Source: JACVRW01 sp963728495
Lineage (GTDB): Bacteria; Actinomycetota; Thermoleophilia; Solirubrobacterales; Thermoleophilaceae
NCBI GenBank assembly: GCA_963728495.1
Contig: CAVSKI010000011.1
Coordinates: 744,001 to 808,000, forward strand
DNA: 64,000 nt
Reading direction: 5' to 3'
Shown here: in pieces, positions 8,229 to 17,338 of the stretch
Position numbering within the stretch: position 1 is the first letter of the stretch
Layout of the letters: the number at the start of each line of letters is the position of its first letter
Notes under the pieces: generated by a model
Databases searched by the model: none
Told to the model about the DNA's origin: nothing
Seen by the model: only the letters and a program-made list of their open reading frames with translations
Made by a program: the position numbers and the translations under genes

Positions 8229-10376
8229 TCAGTCCTGTGCCAGGGTGGCGCCCAGCGCCGCCGCCAACTGGGCGGCCACCGACACGAGCAGCCGAGCGTC
8301 CGCCTGATCGAAGGCGCCTGGCTCAGTGTCTTGAAGAGTGATCGCGCCCCACGGCCGCCCATCGATCTCGACCGGCACGTCGAGCTCGGAGCGAACCTCA
8401 CGCGTGGCCGGCACCGAGAAGTAGTCGGGCTCCGCGGCCACATCGCTCGCCAGTACGGCCCGGCGCTCCCTCAGGCAGCGCCCGACCAGGCCGCGGCCGG
8501 CGGGCTGAACGAAACCCAGGAAGGTCCGCTTGGCGAACAGGCCCAGGCCGGTGGCCATGTCCAGCAGCCGGCCGTTGCCGTTGTCCTGGCCGGCGCGCAG
8601 GCGCATGACACCCGCGGCGCTGACCCCCATCGCGGCAAACAGCTCCTCGGCCACGCCGGCGGACATCTCGGTTGGGTCGCCGGCGGCCGCCAGGCGTGCC
8701 GCCACCGCGCTCGTCACGCCCACTTGGCGGGTGCGGCGGGCGAGCAGCGCAGCCCCGCCCTGGACGGCGGGTCGCGGCGGCATGGCGCAGCGAATCAGCA
8801 GCGCGCACTCGAGCACGGCCTCCTCCAGCGCCGACGATCGCTCGTCGCCGTAGATCTCGAGCAGCCAGGTGCCCTCGTGGTCCGCCGCCGCGGCCACCAG
8901 CACCCCTTCGCGCCCTTCGTGCTCCAGCAGGGCGCGCTCGGCCCGGTCGGCGTCGCCGTCGTCGACCCGGGTCACGAACGCTCCGGCACCGGCTCGGATG
9001 AGGCGCGCGGTGGCGGGATAGTCGTCGATCGAATAGACGTCCATGTCGAATTCGAGGCGCAGCCCCTGGAGGCGCTGCTCGCGGGTGTCGGCCAGCGAGA
9101 CTGTGTGGATGGTGTCGCCGCCGGCGGGTACGGACGAGATGGCCCACGCGGTCGCGTTCAGCGCGTCTGAAAGGGCCATGGCCACGGCCTCCACTCGTTC
9201 GAGCGTGCCCTCGCCGACCAGGTCGCCCTCGAAGCGCCCACCCGCCTCGTGTACCGCATCGCGAATCCGCTCGGCCAGGCTGCGGCGCAGCGCTCGCCGC
9301 TCTCCGCGCTCGGGTTGCTCGGGTGCGCGGGAGCCCGCCGTGAAGATCTGGCCGCCACCATTGCGCTTGGCTCGGTAAAGCGCAGCGTCGGCGGCGCGCA
9401 GCAACAGCGCCGGTGTGTCCACCGATGGCCCCAGGGCGGCTGCCCCGCAGGACACGAGGATGTTCTCGCCCGGAGCGCTGGACAGCGCCCGCATGGTGTC
9501 CGCAGCGACCGACCGAACGTCGGCGAGGCTCGCGCCGTCCATCACCACACAGAACTCGTCGCCCGCAAGACGACCCACCAGGCTGCCGGGACGGCTCGCC
9601 GCGGCCGCGACCAGGGCTTCGCCCACGCGCCGCAGGGCGCGGTCGCCTGCGGCGTGGCCGGCGGCGTCGTTGATGGCCTTCAGCTCGTCCACGTCGCACA
9701 CCAGCACGGCCACCGCGCCTCCACGTTCGGAGGCGCGCATCGCCGAGCGCTCGAGGCGCTCCTCCAGCGCCCGCCGGTTTGCCAGCCCCGTGAGCGGGTC
9801 CTCGTAGGCCAGGCGCGACACCTGCATGAAGAGCTCGGCTCTGCCGATCGCGAGTGCCAGTTGGCCTGCCACCGCCTCGAGGAAGCGCACGTCCTCGCTG
9901 CGGAAGCGCGGGTGGCCCGGCGCTGTGGTGGCGTAGACCTCGCCCCATACCTCGCCCTCGACCAGGATCGGCACGGCCACGTCGGATTCCTTGCCCAGCC
10001 GCTTGAGCAGCGCGGCGGACCAGGGGTGGACATCCGGATCGTCTATGGCGTTGAAGTAGGAGACGCCGTCGCGGAGCAGGCGCTCGGTCACCGGATCCTC
10101 GCCCAGCGGGTAGCCCTCGTCGGTGGGATAGCGCTCTTCGCCGGGGCCGAGGTCGCCCACGTTGATGATCGTCCGCAGCAGCCCGCGCTCCTGCTCCCAG
10201 CGGCTCACCGAAAGCGAGGCCGCGTTCACGGCAGCACGGGCTTCCTCGGCCGCGACCTCCAGCACCTCTTCCAGCTCGTGCGTGCCGGCCGCGGCGGCGG
10301 CCACGCGGAGCAGTGCCTCACTCTCGCCCCCGGGCGTTCGCCTGAAAGCAGCCGAGATTACCCGCGCGGGCTCCAT
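8229..10376 (-). CDS. GAF-GGDEF-GAF diguanylate cyclase-like sensor
   Basis: From the ATG at 10376 the protein has 715 residues and no membrane segment. An N-terminal GAF-like sensor domain (about 20-175) is followed by a GGDEF domain starting at DPLTGLANRRALEERL, whose signature reads RLAGDEF. AGDEF variants are usually still active. A linker and a second GAF-like domain come next, then a final GAF near the C-terminus (SELDVPVEIDGRPWGAITL). It is likely a cytoplasmic c-di-GMP synthase responding to small ligands. The reading frame is open to 10478, but that extension would run over the start of the divergent monooxygenase, so the shorter form is chosen. Confidence 0.85.
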   Translation of the reverse strand: MEPARVISAAFRRTPGGESEALLRVAAAAAGTHELEEVLEVAAEEARAAVNAASLSVSRWEQERGLLRTIINVGDLGPGEERYPTDEGYPLGEDPVTERLLRDGVSYFNAIDDPDVHPWSAALLKRLGKESDVAVPILVEGEVWGEVYATTAPGHPRFRSEDVRFLEAVAGQLALAIGRAELFMQVSRLAYEDPLTGLANRRALEERLERSAMRASERGGAVAVLVCDVDELKAINDAAGHAAGDRALRRVGEALVAAAASRPGSLVGRLAGDEFCVVMDGASLADVRSVAADTMRALSSAPGENILVSCGAAALGPSVDTPALLLRAADAALYRAKRNGGGQIFTAGSRAPEQPERGERRALRRSLAERIRDAVHEAGGRFEGDLVGEGTLERVEAVAMALSDALNATAWAISSVPAGGDTIHTVSLADTREQRLQGLRLEFDMDVYSIDDYPATARLIRAGAGAFVTRVDDGDADRAERALLEHEGREGVLVAAAADHEGTWLLEIYGDERSSALEEAVLECALLIRCAMPPRPAVQGGAALLARRTRQVGVTSAVAARLAAAGDPTEMSAGVAEELFAAMGVSAAGVMRLRAGQDNGNGRLLDMATGLGLFAKRTFLGFVQPAGRGLVGRCLRERRAVLASDVAAEPDYFSVPATREVRSELDVPVEIDGRPWGAITLQDTEPGAFDQADARLLVSVAAQLAAALGATLAQD

Positions 10377-10426
10377 CCTTTCAACATCGGCCGCTGGGCT
10401 CGGAGGCTTGAGAGAATGTCTCCGCG

Positions 10427-12148
10427 TTGCGCTTCGGGATCTTCTACGAACACCAGAACCCGCGACCCTGGCGGGCACCGCGCTCAGAGCATCAGCTGCT
10501 CAGCGACGCCCTGGAGCAGGTCGAGCTGGCCGACCGCGTCGGCTTCGACTGCGTATGGGAGGTCGAGCACCACTTCCTCGAGGAGTACAGCCACTCGTCG
10601 GCGCCCGAGGTCTTTCTTGCGGCCGCGGCCGCTCGGACGCAACGCATCCGGCTGGGTCACGGCATCGTGCAGATCCCGCCGGCTGTCAACCACCCGGCGC
10701 GGGTGGCCGAGCGGGTGGCCACGCTCGACCTGATTTCTGGCGGGCGCGTGGAGTTCGGCACCGGCGAGTCATCCTCCGCCGCGGAGCTGGGCGGTTTTCT
10801 GATCGACCGCACGCGCAAGCGCGAGATGTGGGAGGACGCCATTGAGGGAATCGCCCGGATGTTCGTCGAGGAGCCCTTCGCCGGCTGGGAGAGCGAGTTC
10901 TGGCAGATGCCGGTGCGCAACGTGGTGCCCAAGCCCCTGCAGCGCCCGCACCCACCCCTGTGGGTGGCCTGCAGCCGGCGCGAGACGATCCAGTTTGCCG
11001 CTCGCAAGGGCATCGGCGCGCTCTCCTTCTCCTTCGTGGAGCCCGAGGATGCCGGGCGCTGGGTCGAGGACTACTACTCGATCCTCGATTCCGAGGAGTG
11101 CGTGCCCGCCGGATTCGCCGTCAACCCCAACGTCGCGGTCGTGCTCCCGATGATGCTCCACGCCGACGAGGCGGAGGCGATCGAGCGAGGCATCGACGGA
11201 GCTCACTTCTTCGGCTACTCGCTCGCGCACTACTACGGGATGGGCCACCACCGACCCGGCCGCACGGTGATCTGGGACGAGTTCAACGAGAATCGCGAGT
11301 CGCGCGGCTTCGCGCGCTCGCTGGTCAGCGCCGACGCGGCGCCCCTGGCGGTGAAGATCATGCAGCACGGCCTCGGTTCCCTGCGCGGGGCGATCGGTAC
11401 GCCGGACCAGGTGCTCGACCTGTGCCGGCGCTATGAGGCGGCCGGCGTGGACCAGGTCATCTTCGTGCTCCAAGCCGGGCCCAATCGCCACGAGCACATC
11501 TGCGAGTCGCTCGAGCAGTTCGGCCGTCACGTGCTTCCGCACTTCGCCGACCGGCGCGAGGAGCGCGAAAGGGAGAAGGCCGAGCGCCTTGCTGGGGCCG
11601 TGGAGCGGGCATTGGCCCGGCGCTCGCCGCCCCGCGAGGCGCCGTCCGGCTATCTGATCGACGAGCAGGCCGAGCTCGCACGGGCGGCTCCGTCCCTCGG
11701 CGCCGCCGGGACTACGCGCGCGACTGCGCACGAGCGGCCAGGAGGCGCTGGCGAGGCTCGTGCGCGGCAAGAGCGACCGCCAGCTCGAGCGTCGCTTCGG
11801 CGCCGAGCGCGTCCAGCGCCTGATCTTCCAGGGCATGGCCCGCCAGTTCGAGCCCAGGTTCGCCTTCGGCTTCGAGGGCGATATCGCCTATGTCCTCACT
11901 CATTCGCCAATGGCTCCCCACCCTCGAAATGGACGGTGCGAGTCGAGGAGCAGGGCGCCCGCGTGCTGGCAGGAGTGAACGCCTCGCCTGCGATCACGTT
12001 CACGCTCTCCGTGCCCGACTGGGTCCGGCTGATCGCCGAGGAGGCAGATCCACAGGAGCTGCTGTTCTCCGGGCGCTTCGACGTCGAGGGCGACCTGGCG
12101 CTCGCCACCCGCGTGCCGGAGATGTTCGGCGCCGCGCCGCGCTTCTAG
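10427..12148 (+). CDS. LLM-class flavin monooxygenase fused to an SCP2-like domain, with compensating frame breaks
   Basis: Residues 1-370 or so are a luciferase-like (F420/FMN) TIM-barrel oxidoreductase: MRFGIFYEHQNPRPW start, GTGESSSAAELGGF, RPHPPLWVACSRR. The last 75 residues (WTVRVEEQ to FGAAPRF) look like the end of an SCP2 sterol-carrier-type domain. Between about 11700 and 11900 this frame gives low-complexity Arg/Pro-rich sequence, while frame +3 encodes a plausible start of the SCP2 domain (LRTSGQEALARLVRGK, then FEPRFAFGFEGDIAYVL). Two indels that cancel out are therefore likely, from sequencing or mutation. The start is TTG at 10427; no better start lies in frame. Substrate unknown. 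Confidence 0.75.
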   Translation: MRFGIFYEHQNPRPWRAPRSEHQLLSDALEQVELADRVGFDCVWEVEHHFLEEYSHSSAPEVFLAAAAARTQRIRLGHGIVQIPPAVNHPARVAERVATLDLISGGRVEFGTGESSSAAELGGFLIDRTRKREMWEDAIEGIARMFVEEPFAGWESEFWQMPVRNVVPKPLQRPHPPLWVACSRRETIQFAARKGIGALSFSFVEPEDAGRWVEDYYSILDSEECVPAGFAVNPNVAVVLPMMLHADEAEAIERGIDGAHFFGYSLAHYYGMGHHRPGRTVIWDEFNENRESRGFARSLVSADAAPLAVKIMQHGLGSLRGAIGTPDQVLDLCRRYEAAGVDQVIFVLQAGPNRHEHICESLEQFGRHVLPHFADRREEREREKAERLAGAVERALARRSPPREAPSGYLIDEQAELARAAPSLGAAGTTRATAHERPGGAGEARARQERPPARASLRRRARPAPDLPGHGPPVRAQVRLRLRGRYRLCPHSFANGSPPSKWTVRVEEQGARVLAGVNASPAITFTLSVPDWVRLIAEEADPQELLFSGRFDVEGDLALATRVPEMFGAAPRF

Positions 12149-12331
12149 TTTGGTGCGCCGGGGGGTTAGAGTGGAAGTGTCACAGCAGGATCGCCGAGCG
12201 ACGCGGCACGCATGATCGCTCAGCCAGAACGCCGTTAGTGGCCGGCCCCTGACGCTCCGACTCGTCAGCGACTCGACAACGGCCGACCATGCATCAGGCG
12301 CATCGCCTTCGAACGGTTCATACGAGACCAC

Positions 12332-15175
12332 CTGCCGCGACGCTGCCAAGGGGCCGGCGCGATCGCGGAGCCTGACGTCTCTCGTGCCGAGGCGCCGGAT
12401 GCCGCGCCGGCCGGCCGGTATGACGCGTTCGTCTCGTACGCGCGCGAGGACAGCGGGTTCGCGGTCGACTGGCTGAGCCGGTCCCTCGCTTCACGCGGGC
12501 AGGAGGTGTGGCTCGACGTCCAGGACATCCCGGGCGGCGCCAAGTGGCGGGATCGGGTCCGGCGCGGGATCGAGGCCTGCAAGGCGTTCGTCTTCGTGAT
12601 CAGCCCCGACTCCGTGCGCTCGGCGCACTGTCTCGAGGAGCTGGAGGACGCTGTGGCGGCGAACAAGCTGATCGTGCCGGTGGTCTACCGGGACGCGCCC
12701 GACGGCTCCCTGCCGGCGGCGATCGCCGAGGCGGAGTGGGTGTTTCTGCGTGATCAGGATGACGCGGCGGGCGGGATCGATCGCCTGGTGGATGCACTCG
12801 AGACCGACCTGGGATGGCGCGACCAACATACCCGCCTTGCCGGGCGCGTCCGCGAGTGGATCGACGCGGAGCGCGACAGCAGCTACCTGCTCAGGGGCGC
12901 CGACCTGCGGGAGGCCGAGGGCTGGCTGGGTCGCCAGGACGGGCACCGGGCGGCGCCGACTCGCGAGCAGGCCGAGCTCATCGCCCGCAGCCGGCAGGCG
13001 GCGGGCCGACGGCTCTACACCATCATTGGCGCGCTCGTGGCGGGCTTGGCCATCGCCAGTGGCCTCGCTGTTCTCGCGCTGATCCAGCGCCAGAGCGCCA
13101 TCGACGCGACCCACCAGGCGCAGTCGCAGCTGCTTGGAGAGCAGGCCACAAACACCGCTGACCTCGAGCTGGCGAGCCTCCTGGCGGTCGAGTCGTATCG
13201 GATCGCGCCGACGATCGCCGCCCGCGACGCGATCATGACCGTCGCCGACACCCACCAGCGCGGCAGGCCGATCACCGGGCCCGAATCGCGCGAAGACATC
13301 GTCTTCAGCCCCGACGGAAAGCTGCTCGCATCCGCGGACACGGACGCCAGGGTGCGGTTGTGGGATGCGGTGACGCACAAGGAGATCGGAGCGCCCCTCA
13401 GCGGCCACGCCGGCGTCCTCACGGCGCTGGCGATCAGTCCCGACGGCAGGACCCTGGCGTCCGGTGGCACCGATCACACGATCCGGCTCTGGGACGTGGC
13501 GGAACACCGCCAACTCGGCCGGCCGCTCACTGTCCCCGCCACCGACCTCAACTACGTCAACAGCGTGGCGTTCAGCCCGGATGGCCGGACGCTTGCGGCC
13601 GGCCTCGGCGAGAACACGATCCGGCTGTGGGACGTCGCCACTCGCCGACAGATCGGCGGACCGCTCACAGGCCACACCGACAGCGTCATCGACGTGGCGT
13701 TCGGCCCGGACGGCCGCCTGCTCGCGTCGGTCGGCAGCGACAGGACGGTGCGCCTGTGGGACGTTGCCGGGCATCGCCAACTCGGGCAGCCGCTAACCGG
13801 GCACACCAGCTTCCTGTGGAGCGTGGCCTTCGGCCCCAACGGGCGCTTGGTGGCCTCGGCCGGCGCCGACGGGACTATTCGGCTGTGGGACGTCGCGCGC
13901 CATCGGCAGTTTGGCGCGCCGCTCACCGGCCACGTCGGGACGGTGTCCACGATCAAGTTCAGCCCGGACGGCAGGATGCTCGCGTCAGGCGGCGCCGACG
14001 ACACGATCCGGCTGTGGGACCTCACATCCCAACGGCAGCTGGGGGCTCCGTTCACCGGTCACATCAACGAAGTCCAGAGCGTCGCGTTCAGACCCGACGG
14101 GCAGGTGCTCGCCTCGGTGAGCTATGACGGCACGATCCGGCTCTGGAACATCGCGCCGCCTCGAGAGCGCCGCCCGCCGTTGATCGGCCACACCGACACC
14201 GTGAACGCCGTGGCCTACAGCCGCAACGGCAGGATGCTGGCTTCGGCCGGCGCGGATGACAGCATTCGGCTGTGGGACGTCGAGAGCCATCGCCAGCTCG
14301 GCGCGCCGCTGGTCGGGCACAGTAGCGACGTCGAGACCCTGGCCTTCAGCCCGAACGGGCGCATGCTCGCATCAGGCGGATTCGAAGGGGCGGTGAAGCT
14401 GTGGGACGTGGCGAGCCACCGCGAGGTCGGGCGACCGCTCGCCGGCCATGACGACGCCGTGAACAGCGTGGCCTTCAGCCCTGATGGCAAACTCGTAGCG
14501 TCGGGTAGCACCGACGTCAGCGTGCGTCTGTGGGACGTCGCGCGACAGCGCCAGGTGGGTTCGCCCCTGATCGGTCCGCCCGGCCCGATCAACGCCGTGG
14601 GCGCGGTGGCATTCAGTCCCGATGGCACGACGCTCGCGGCTGGTAGCAATGAGGCGATCCGGCTATGGAACGTCTCAACCCGCGACCAGGTCGGCCGGCG
14701 GCTCAAGGGGCATCGAAACTTCGTCAACGACGTGGAGTTCAGCTCCGACGGACGCACGTTGGCGTCGGCGAGCGCCGACAACACAGTCCGGCTGTGGGAT
14801 GTCGCGAGTCACGCGCAGATAGGCGCGCCGCTTACGGGCCACACCGACGGTGTCAACGGCGTTGCGTTCAGCCGGGACGGTACGACGCTCGCATCCGCCG
14901 GTGAGGACAAGACGGTTCGGCTGTGGGACGTGGCGAGCCACCGTCAACTCGGCACTCCGCTCACCGATCGGACGGGCACGGTCCGCGGCGTGGCGTTCAG
15001 CCCGGACGGCAGGACCGTCGCCTCGGCAGGCGAGGACCGCGCGATCAGGCTGTGGACGAACGACCCTATCGATGCCTATATCGATCTACTGTGCACCTAC
15101 ATCGACTCTCGGCACGCCCGCGAGGCACTCAGGCGCGCTGCCCCGTCGATCGGATACCAGCAACCCTGCGCGTGA
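12332..15175 (+). CDS. TIR domain - transmembrane - 14x WD40 protein
   Basis: The TIR domain starts at YDAFVSYARED (12419) and runs through EVWLDVQDIPGG, FVFVISPDSVRSAHC and CLEELEDA; the Glu in this CxxEL context is the position used by TIR NADases. A hydrophobic segment (TIIGALVAGLAIASGLAVLA, about 13018-13085) follows, then a helical linker, then 14 WD40 repeats of about 42 residues (13300-15060), most ending in IRLWDV: enough for two seven-bladed propellers. No ATG, GTG or TTG exists in frame before GTG 12506, which would cut the TIR domain. The frame is open from 12239, and CTG 12332 is given as a provisional start. It resembles bacterial immune or cell-death receptors, but no ligand or partner is evident. 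Confidence 0.85.
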   Translation: MPRRCQGAGAIAEPDVSRAEAPDAAPAGRYDAFVSYAREDSGFAVDWLSRSLASRGQEVWLDVQDIPGGAKWRDRVRRGIEACKAFVFVISPDSVRSAHCLEELEDAVAANKLIVPVVYRDAPDGSLPAAIAEAEWVFLRDQDDAAGGIDRLVDALETDLGWRDQHTRLAGRVREWIDAERDSSYLLRGADLREAEGWLGRQDGHRAAPTREQAELIARSRQAAGRRLYTIIGALVAGLAIASGLAVLALIQRQSAIDATHQAQSQLLGEQATNTADLELASLLAVESYRIAPTIAARDAIMTVADTHQRGRPITGPESREDIVFSPDGKLLASADTDARVRLWDAVTHKEIGAPLSGHAGVLTALAISPDGRTLASGGTDHTIRLWDVAEHRQLGRPLTVPATDLNYVNSVAFSPDGRTLAAGLGENTIRLWDVATRRQIGGPLTGHTDSVIDVAFGPDGRLLASVGSDRTVRLWDVAGHRQLGQPLTGHTSFLWSVAFGPNGRLVASAGADGTIRLWDVARHRQFGAPLTGHVGTVSTIKFSPDGRMLASGGADDTIRLWDLTSQRQLGAPFTGHINEVQSVAFRPDGQVLASVSYDGTIRLWNIAPPRERRPPLIGHTDTVNAVAYSRNGRMLASAGADDSIRLWDVESHRQLGAPLVGHSSDVETLAFSPNGRMLASGGFEGAVKLWDVASHREVGRPLAGHDDAVNSVAFSPDGKLVASGSTDVSVRLWDVARQRQVGSPLIGPPGPINAVGAVAFSPDGTTLAAGSNEAIRLWNVSTRDQVGRRLKGHRNFVNDVEFSSDGRTLASASADNTVRLWDVASHAQIGAPLTGHTDGVNGVAFSRDGTTLASAGEDKTVRLWDVASHRQLGTPLTDRTGTVRGVAFSPDGRTVASAGEDRAIRLWTNDPIDAYIDLLCTYIDSRHAREALRRAAPSIGYQQPCA

Positions 15176-15201
15176 GGCGATCAGGCCCGCGGCCGCAGGC
15201 C

Positions 15202-16089
15202 CTACCCGTACCCCAACGCCACCGCCGCGTAATAGCCCACGACCATCGTGAAGAACACCGCGTCGAGCCGGTCGAGCACCCCTCCGTGCGCCCCGAAGAA
15301 GCGACTGGTGTCCTTGACCTCGAGGTCGCGCTTGATCATCGACTCGAACAGGTCCCCGACCGGGGCGGCCAGCGATATCAGGAAGCCGATCAGGAGCGCG
15401 TGCCAGCCGGTCAGCCAGTCTTGGTAGAGGCCGCACAGCCAGAAGGTGAACGTGCCGCCGACGATGCCGCCGGCGAGCCCCTCCAACGTCTTGTTGGGTG
15501 AGATCAGCGGCGCGATCTTGGTGCGCCCGTAGGAGCGGCCCACGAAGTAGGCGACGCTGTCACCGACGAAGGTGGCGATGAGCACGTCGAACACCAGCCC
15601 CATCCCGGTCACGATCTCGTCGCCGCCCTCGGTGATCTGGAGGTCGCGCAGCCAGATCGCGTGAACCATCGCCAGGCCGATCCACAGGGCGCCGAACATC
15701 GTCACCGCGATCGCCCACGAGACGTTCTCGCGGCGCGGGCGCAGCAGCGACAGGAAGAAGGTCACGGGAAAGGCGGCTACCAGGACCATGATCACGTTGC
15801 GCGGCTCGCCGTACAGGGCAGCGGCCAGCAGGGCCGCGAGCATCAGGAATCCCGCCAGCGCCGGAGGGCGCACCCGGCCCATCAGCGTGTAGAGCTCGCC
15901 GAGCGCGACCACACCCAGCACCAGCAGGCCCAGCGCGAAGATCTCCCCGCCCTGCCAGACGATGAAGATGGCGAAAAGCGCCGCCGGGATCGCCACCGCC
16001 ACACGGGCGGGCAGGTCGGATTGGCCGTGCTTGGGCGGAGCCTCGGGGGGCGGCGGGTCGCCCCGGCGCGGATCGCGGACCGCGGCCAC
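15202..16089 (-). CDS. cdsA: Phosphatidate cytidylyltransferase (CDP-diglyceride synthase)
   Basis: Makes CDP-diacylglycerol from phosphatidic acid and CTP in the membrane, the branch point of phospholipid synthesis. The C-terminal signature is present: GDLFESMIKRDLEVKD, then FFGAHGGVLDRLDA. About seven hydrophobic helices precede it. The first 25 residues are Pro-rich and charged, probably cytoplasmic. 295 residues, normal length. GTG start at 16089, two bases after the uppS stop, and convergent with the TIR-WD40 gene. Confidence 0.94.
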   Translation of the reverse strand: MAAVRDPRRGDPPPPEAPPKHGQSDLPARVAVAIPAALFAIFIVWQGGEIFALGLLVLGVVALGELYTLMGRVRPPALAGFLMLAALLAAALYGEPRNVIMVLVAAFPVTFFLSLLRPRRENVSWAIAVTMFGALWIGLAMVHAIWLRDLQITEGGDEIVTGMGLVFDVLIATFVGDSVAYFVGRSYGRTKIAPLISPNKTLEGLAGGIVGGTFTFWLCGLYQDWLTGWHALLIGFLISLAAPVGDLFESMIKRDLEVKDTSRFFGAHGGVLDRLDAVFFTMVVGYYAAVALGYG

Positions 16090-16091
16090 CG

Positions 16092-16769
16092 TCAGCGAGC
16101 TCCGAACCGGCGCGCTCGCTCGCGGTATTCGGCGAGCGAGGCCTCGAAGGCCTCACGGGAGAAGTCGGGCCAGAGCTCGTCTCGAAACACGAACTCCGCG
16201 TAGGCCAGCTGCCAGAGCAGGTAGTTCGAGATCCGCAGCTCGCCGCTCGTGCGAATGAGGAGGTCGGGATCGTGCATGTCGGGGGCGTAGAGATGACGGC
16301 GGAACTCTTCCTCCGTCTCTCCGCTGAACGTTCGCGCCGCGTCGACGATCTCCGCCCTGCCGCCGTAGTTGAAGGCGACGAAGAGAGTGATCGTGGTGTT
16401 GGCTGCGGTCTTCTCCTCGGCCCAGTCCATCCGGCGCATGAGCCCCTCGTTCAGGCCGTCGCGGCGCCCGATGAAGCGCATGCGAACTCCTTCTTCGTCC
16501 AACTCGGGAGTCTCGCGGTCGATTCGCTCGGCGAACATGCCCATCAGGCCGTCGACCTCGGCCCTGGGCCGCGTCCAGTTCTCGGTGGAGAACGAGTAGA
16601 CGGTCAGCTCGCGTATGCCCAGCCGCGCGGCGTCCCGCAGCCGGGCCTTGACCGTGTCGGCTCCCGCCTGGTGGCCCGCGAGCACCGGAAGCCCGCGCTC
16701 GCGCGCCCAACGGCCGTTGCCGTCGGTGATGATCGCGACATAGCGGGGCCGAGCCTCCTCGGCCCCCAT
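16092..16769 (-). CDS. uppS: Isoprenyl transferase (undecaprenyl diphosphate synthase family)
   Basis: Cis-prenyltransferase that condenses farnesyl diphosphate with isopentenyl units to build the lipid carrier for cell-wall synthesis. The N-terminal pyrophosphate-binding motif reads IITDGNGRWARERGLP (usually MDGNGRWA, here with Thr). YSFSTENWTRP and DLLIRTSGELRISNYLLWQ are both clear, as is the terminal EFVFRDELWPDF. 225 residues, slightly short but complete. Its ATG overlaps the frr stop by one base. Confidence 0.95.
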   Translation of the reverse strand: MGAEEARPRYVAIITDGNGRWARERGLPVLAGHQAGADTVKARLRDAARLGIRELTVYSFSTENWTRPRAEVDGLMGMFAERIDRETPELDEEGVRMRFIGRRDGLNEGLMRRMDWAEEKTAANTTITLFVAFNYGGRAEIVDAARTFSGETEEEFRRHLYAPDMHDPDLLIRTSGELRISNYLLWQLAYAEFVFRDELWPDFSREAFEASLAEYRERARRFGAR

Positions 16770-17338
16770 CAGACCTCGAGGATCTCTTCTTCCTTACCGG
16801 CGAGCGCCGTGTCGATCTCGCCGACGTGGGAGTCGGTCAGCTTCTGCAGCTCGCTCTCGGCCCGGTGCTCGTCGTCCGATCCGACCTCCCCCTCGCTCTT
16901 GAGCTCGCGCAGGTCGTGCATCACGTCGCGACGGATGTTGCGCACCGCCACGCGGCCCTGCTCGGCGATTCCGTGCACCACCTTCACCAGCTCGCGGCGG
17001 CGCTCCTCGGTCAGCTCGGGAATCTGGAGGCGGATCAGCTGGCCATCGTTCGACGGGGTGAGCCCGACGTCGGACTCCAGGATCGACTTCTCGATCTGCT
17101 TGATCGAATTCTTGTCGTAGGGCGTGATCGTGAGTAGCCGCGCCTCGGAGGCCGACACCTGCGCCAACTGGCGCAAGGGGGTGGCTGCGCCGTAGTAGTC
17201 GACTTCGATCCGGTCCAGCAGATGAGGCGACGCGCGGCCCGTACGCACCGTGGAGAACTCGGCTCGAGTCGACTCCACGGACTTCTGCATGCGGGCGCTT
17301 GCCTCGTCCAGGAAGTCATTCAGGATCTCGCCCGTCAT
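16769..17338 (-). CDS. frr: Ribosome recycling factor
   Basis: 189 residues. With EF-G it splits post-termination ribosomes. The typical N-terminus (EILNDFLDEASARMQKSVES), FSTVRTGRASPHLLDRIEVD, TPYDKNSIKQIEKSI and the helical-bundle C-terminus with VRNIRRDVMHDLRELK are all present. ATG at 17338 overlaps the pyrH stop by 4 bases. Translational coupling with pyrH upstream and uppS downstream is likely. Confidence 0.97.
   Translation of the reverse strand: MTGEILNDFLDEASARMQKSVESTRAEFSTVRTGRASPHLLDRIEVDYYGAATPLRQLAQVSASEARLLTITPYDKNSIKQIEKSILESDVGLTPSNDGQLIRLQIPELTEERRRELVKVVHGIAEQGRVAVRNIRRDVMHDLRELKSEGEVGSDDEHRAESELQKLTDSHVGEIDTALAGKEEEILEV

Noticed and set aside
12491..13780. 429-residue open frame antisense to the TIR-WD40 gene
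   Set aside because: Shadow of the WD40 repeats; the residues repeat only because the sense strand does.
13300..15060. Apparent tandem DNA repeat with about 126-base period
   Set aside because: It reflects the 42-residue WD40 repeats at protein level. DNA copies are too diverged for a recent tandem expansion or a CRISPR.
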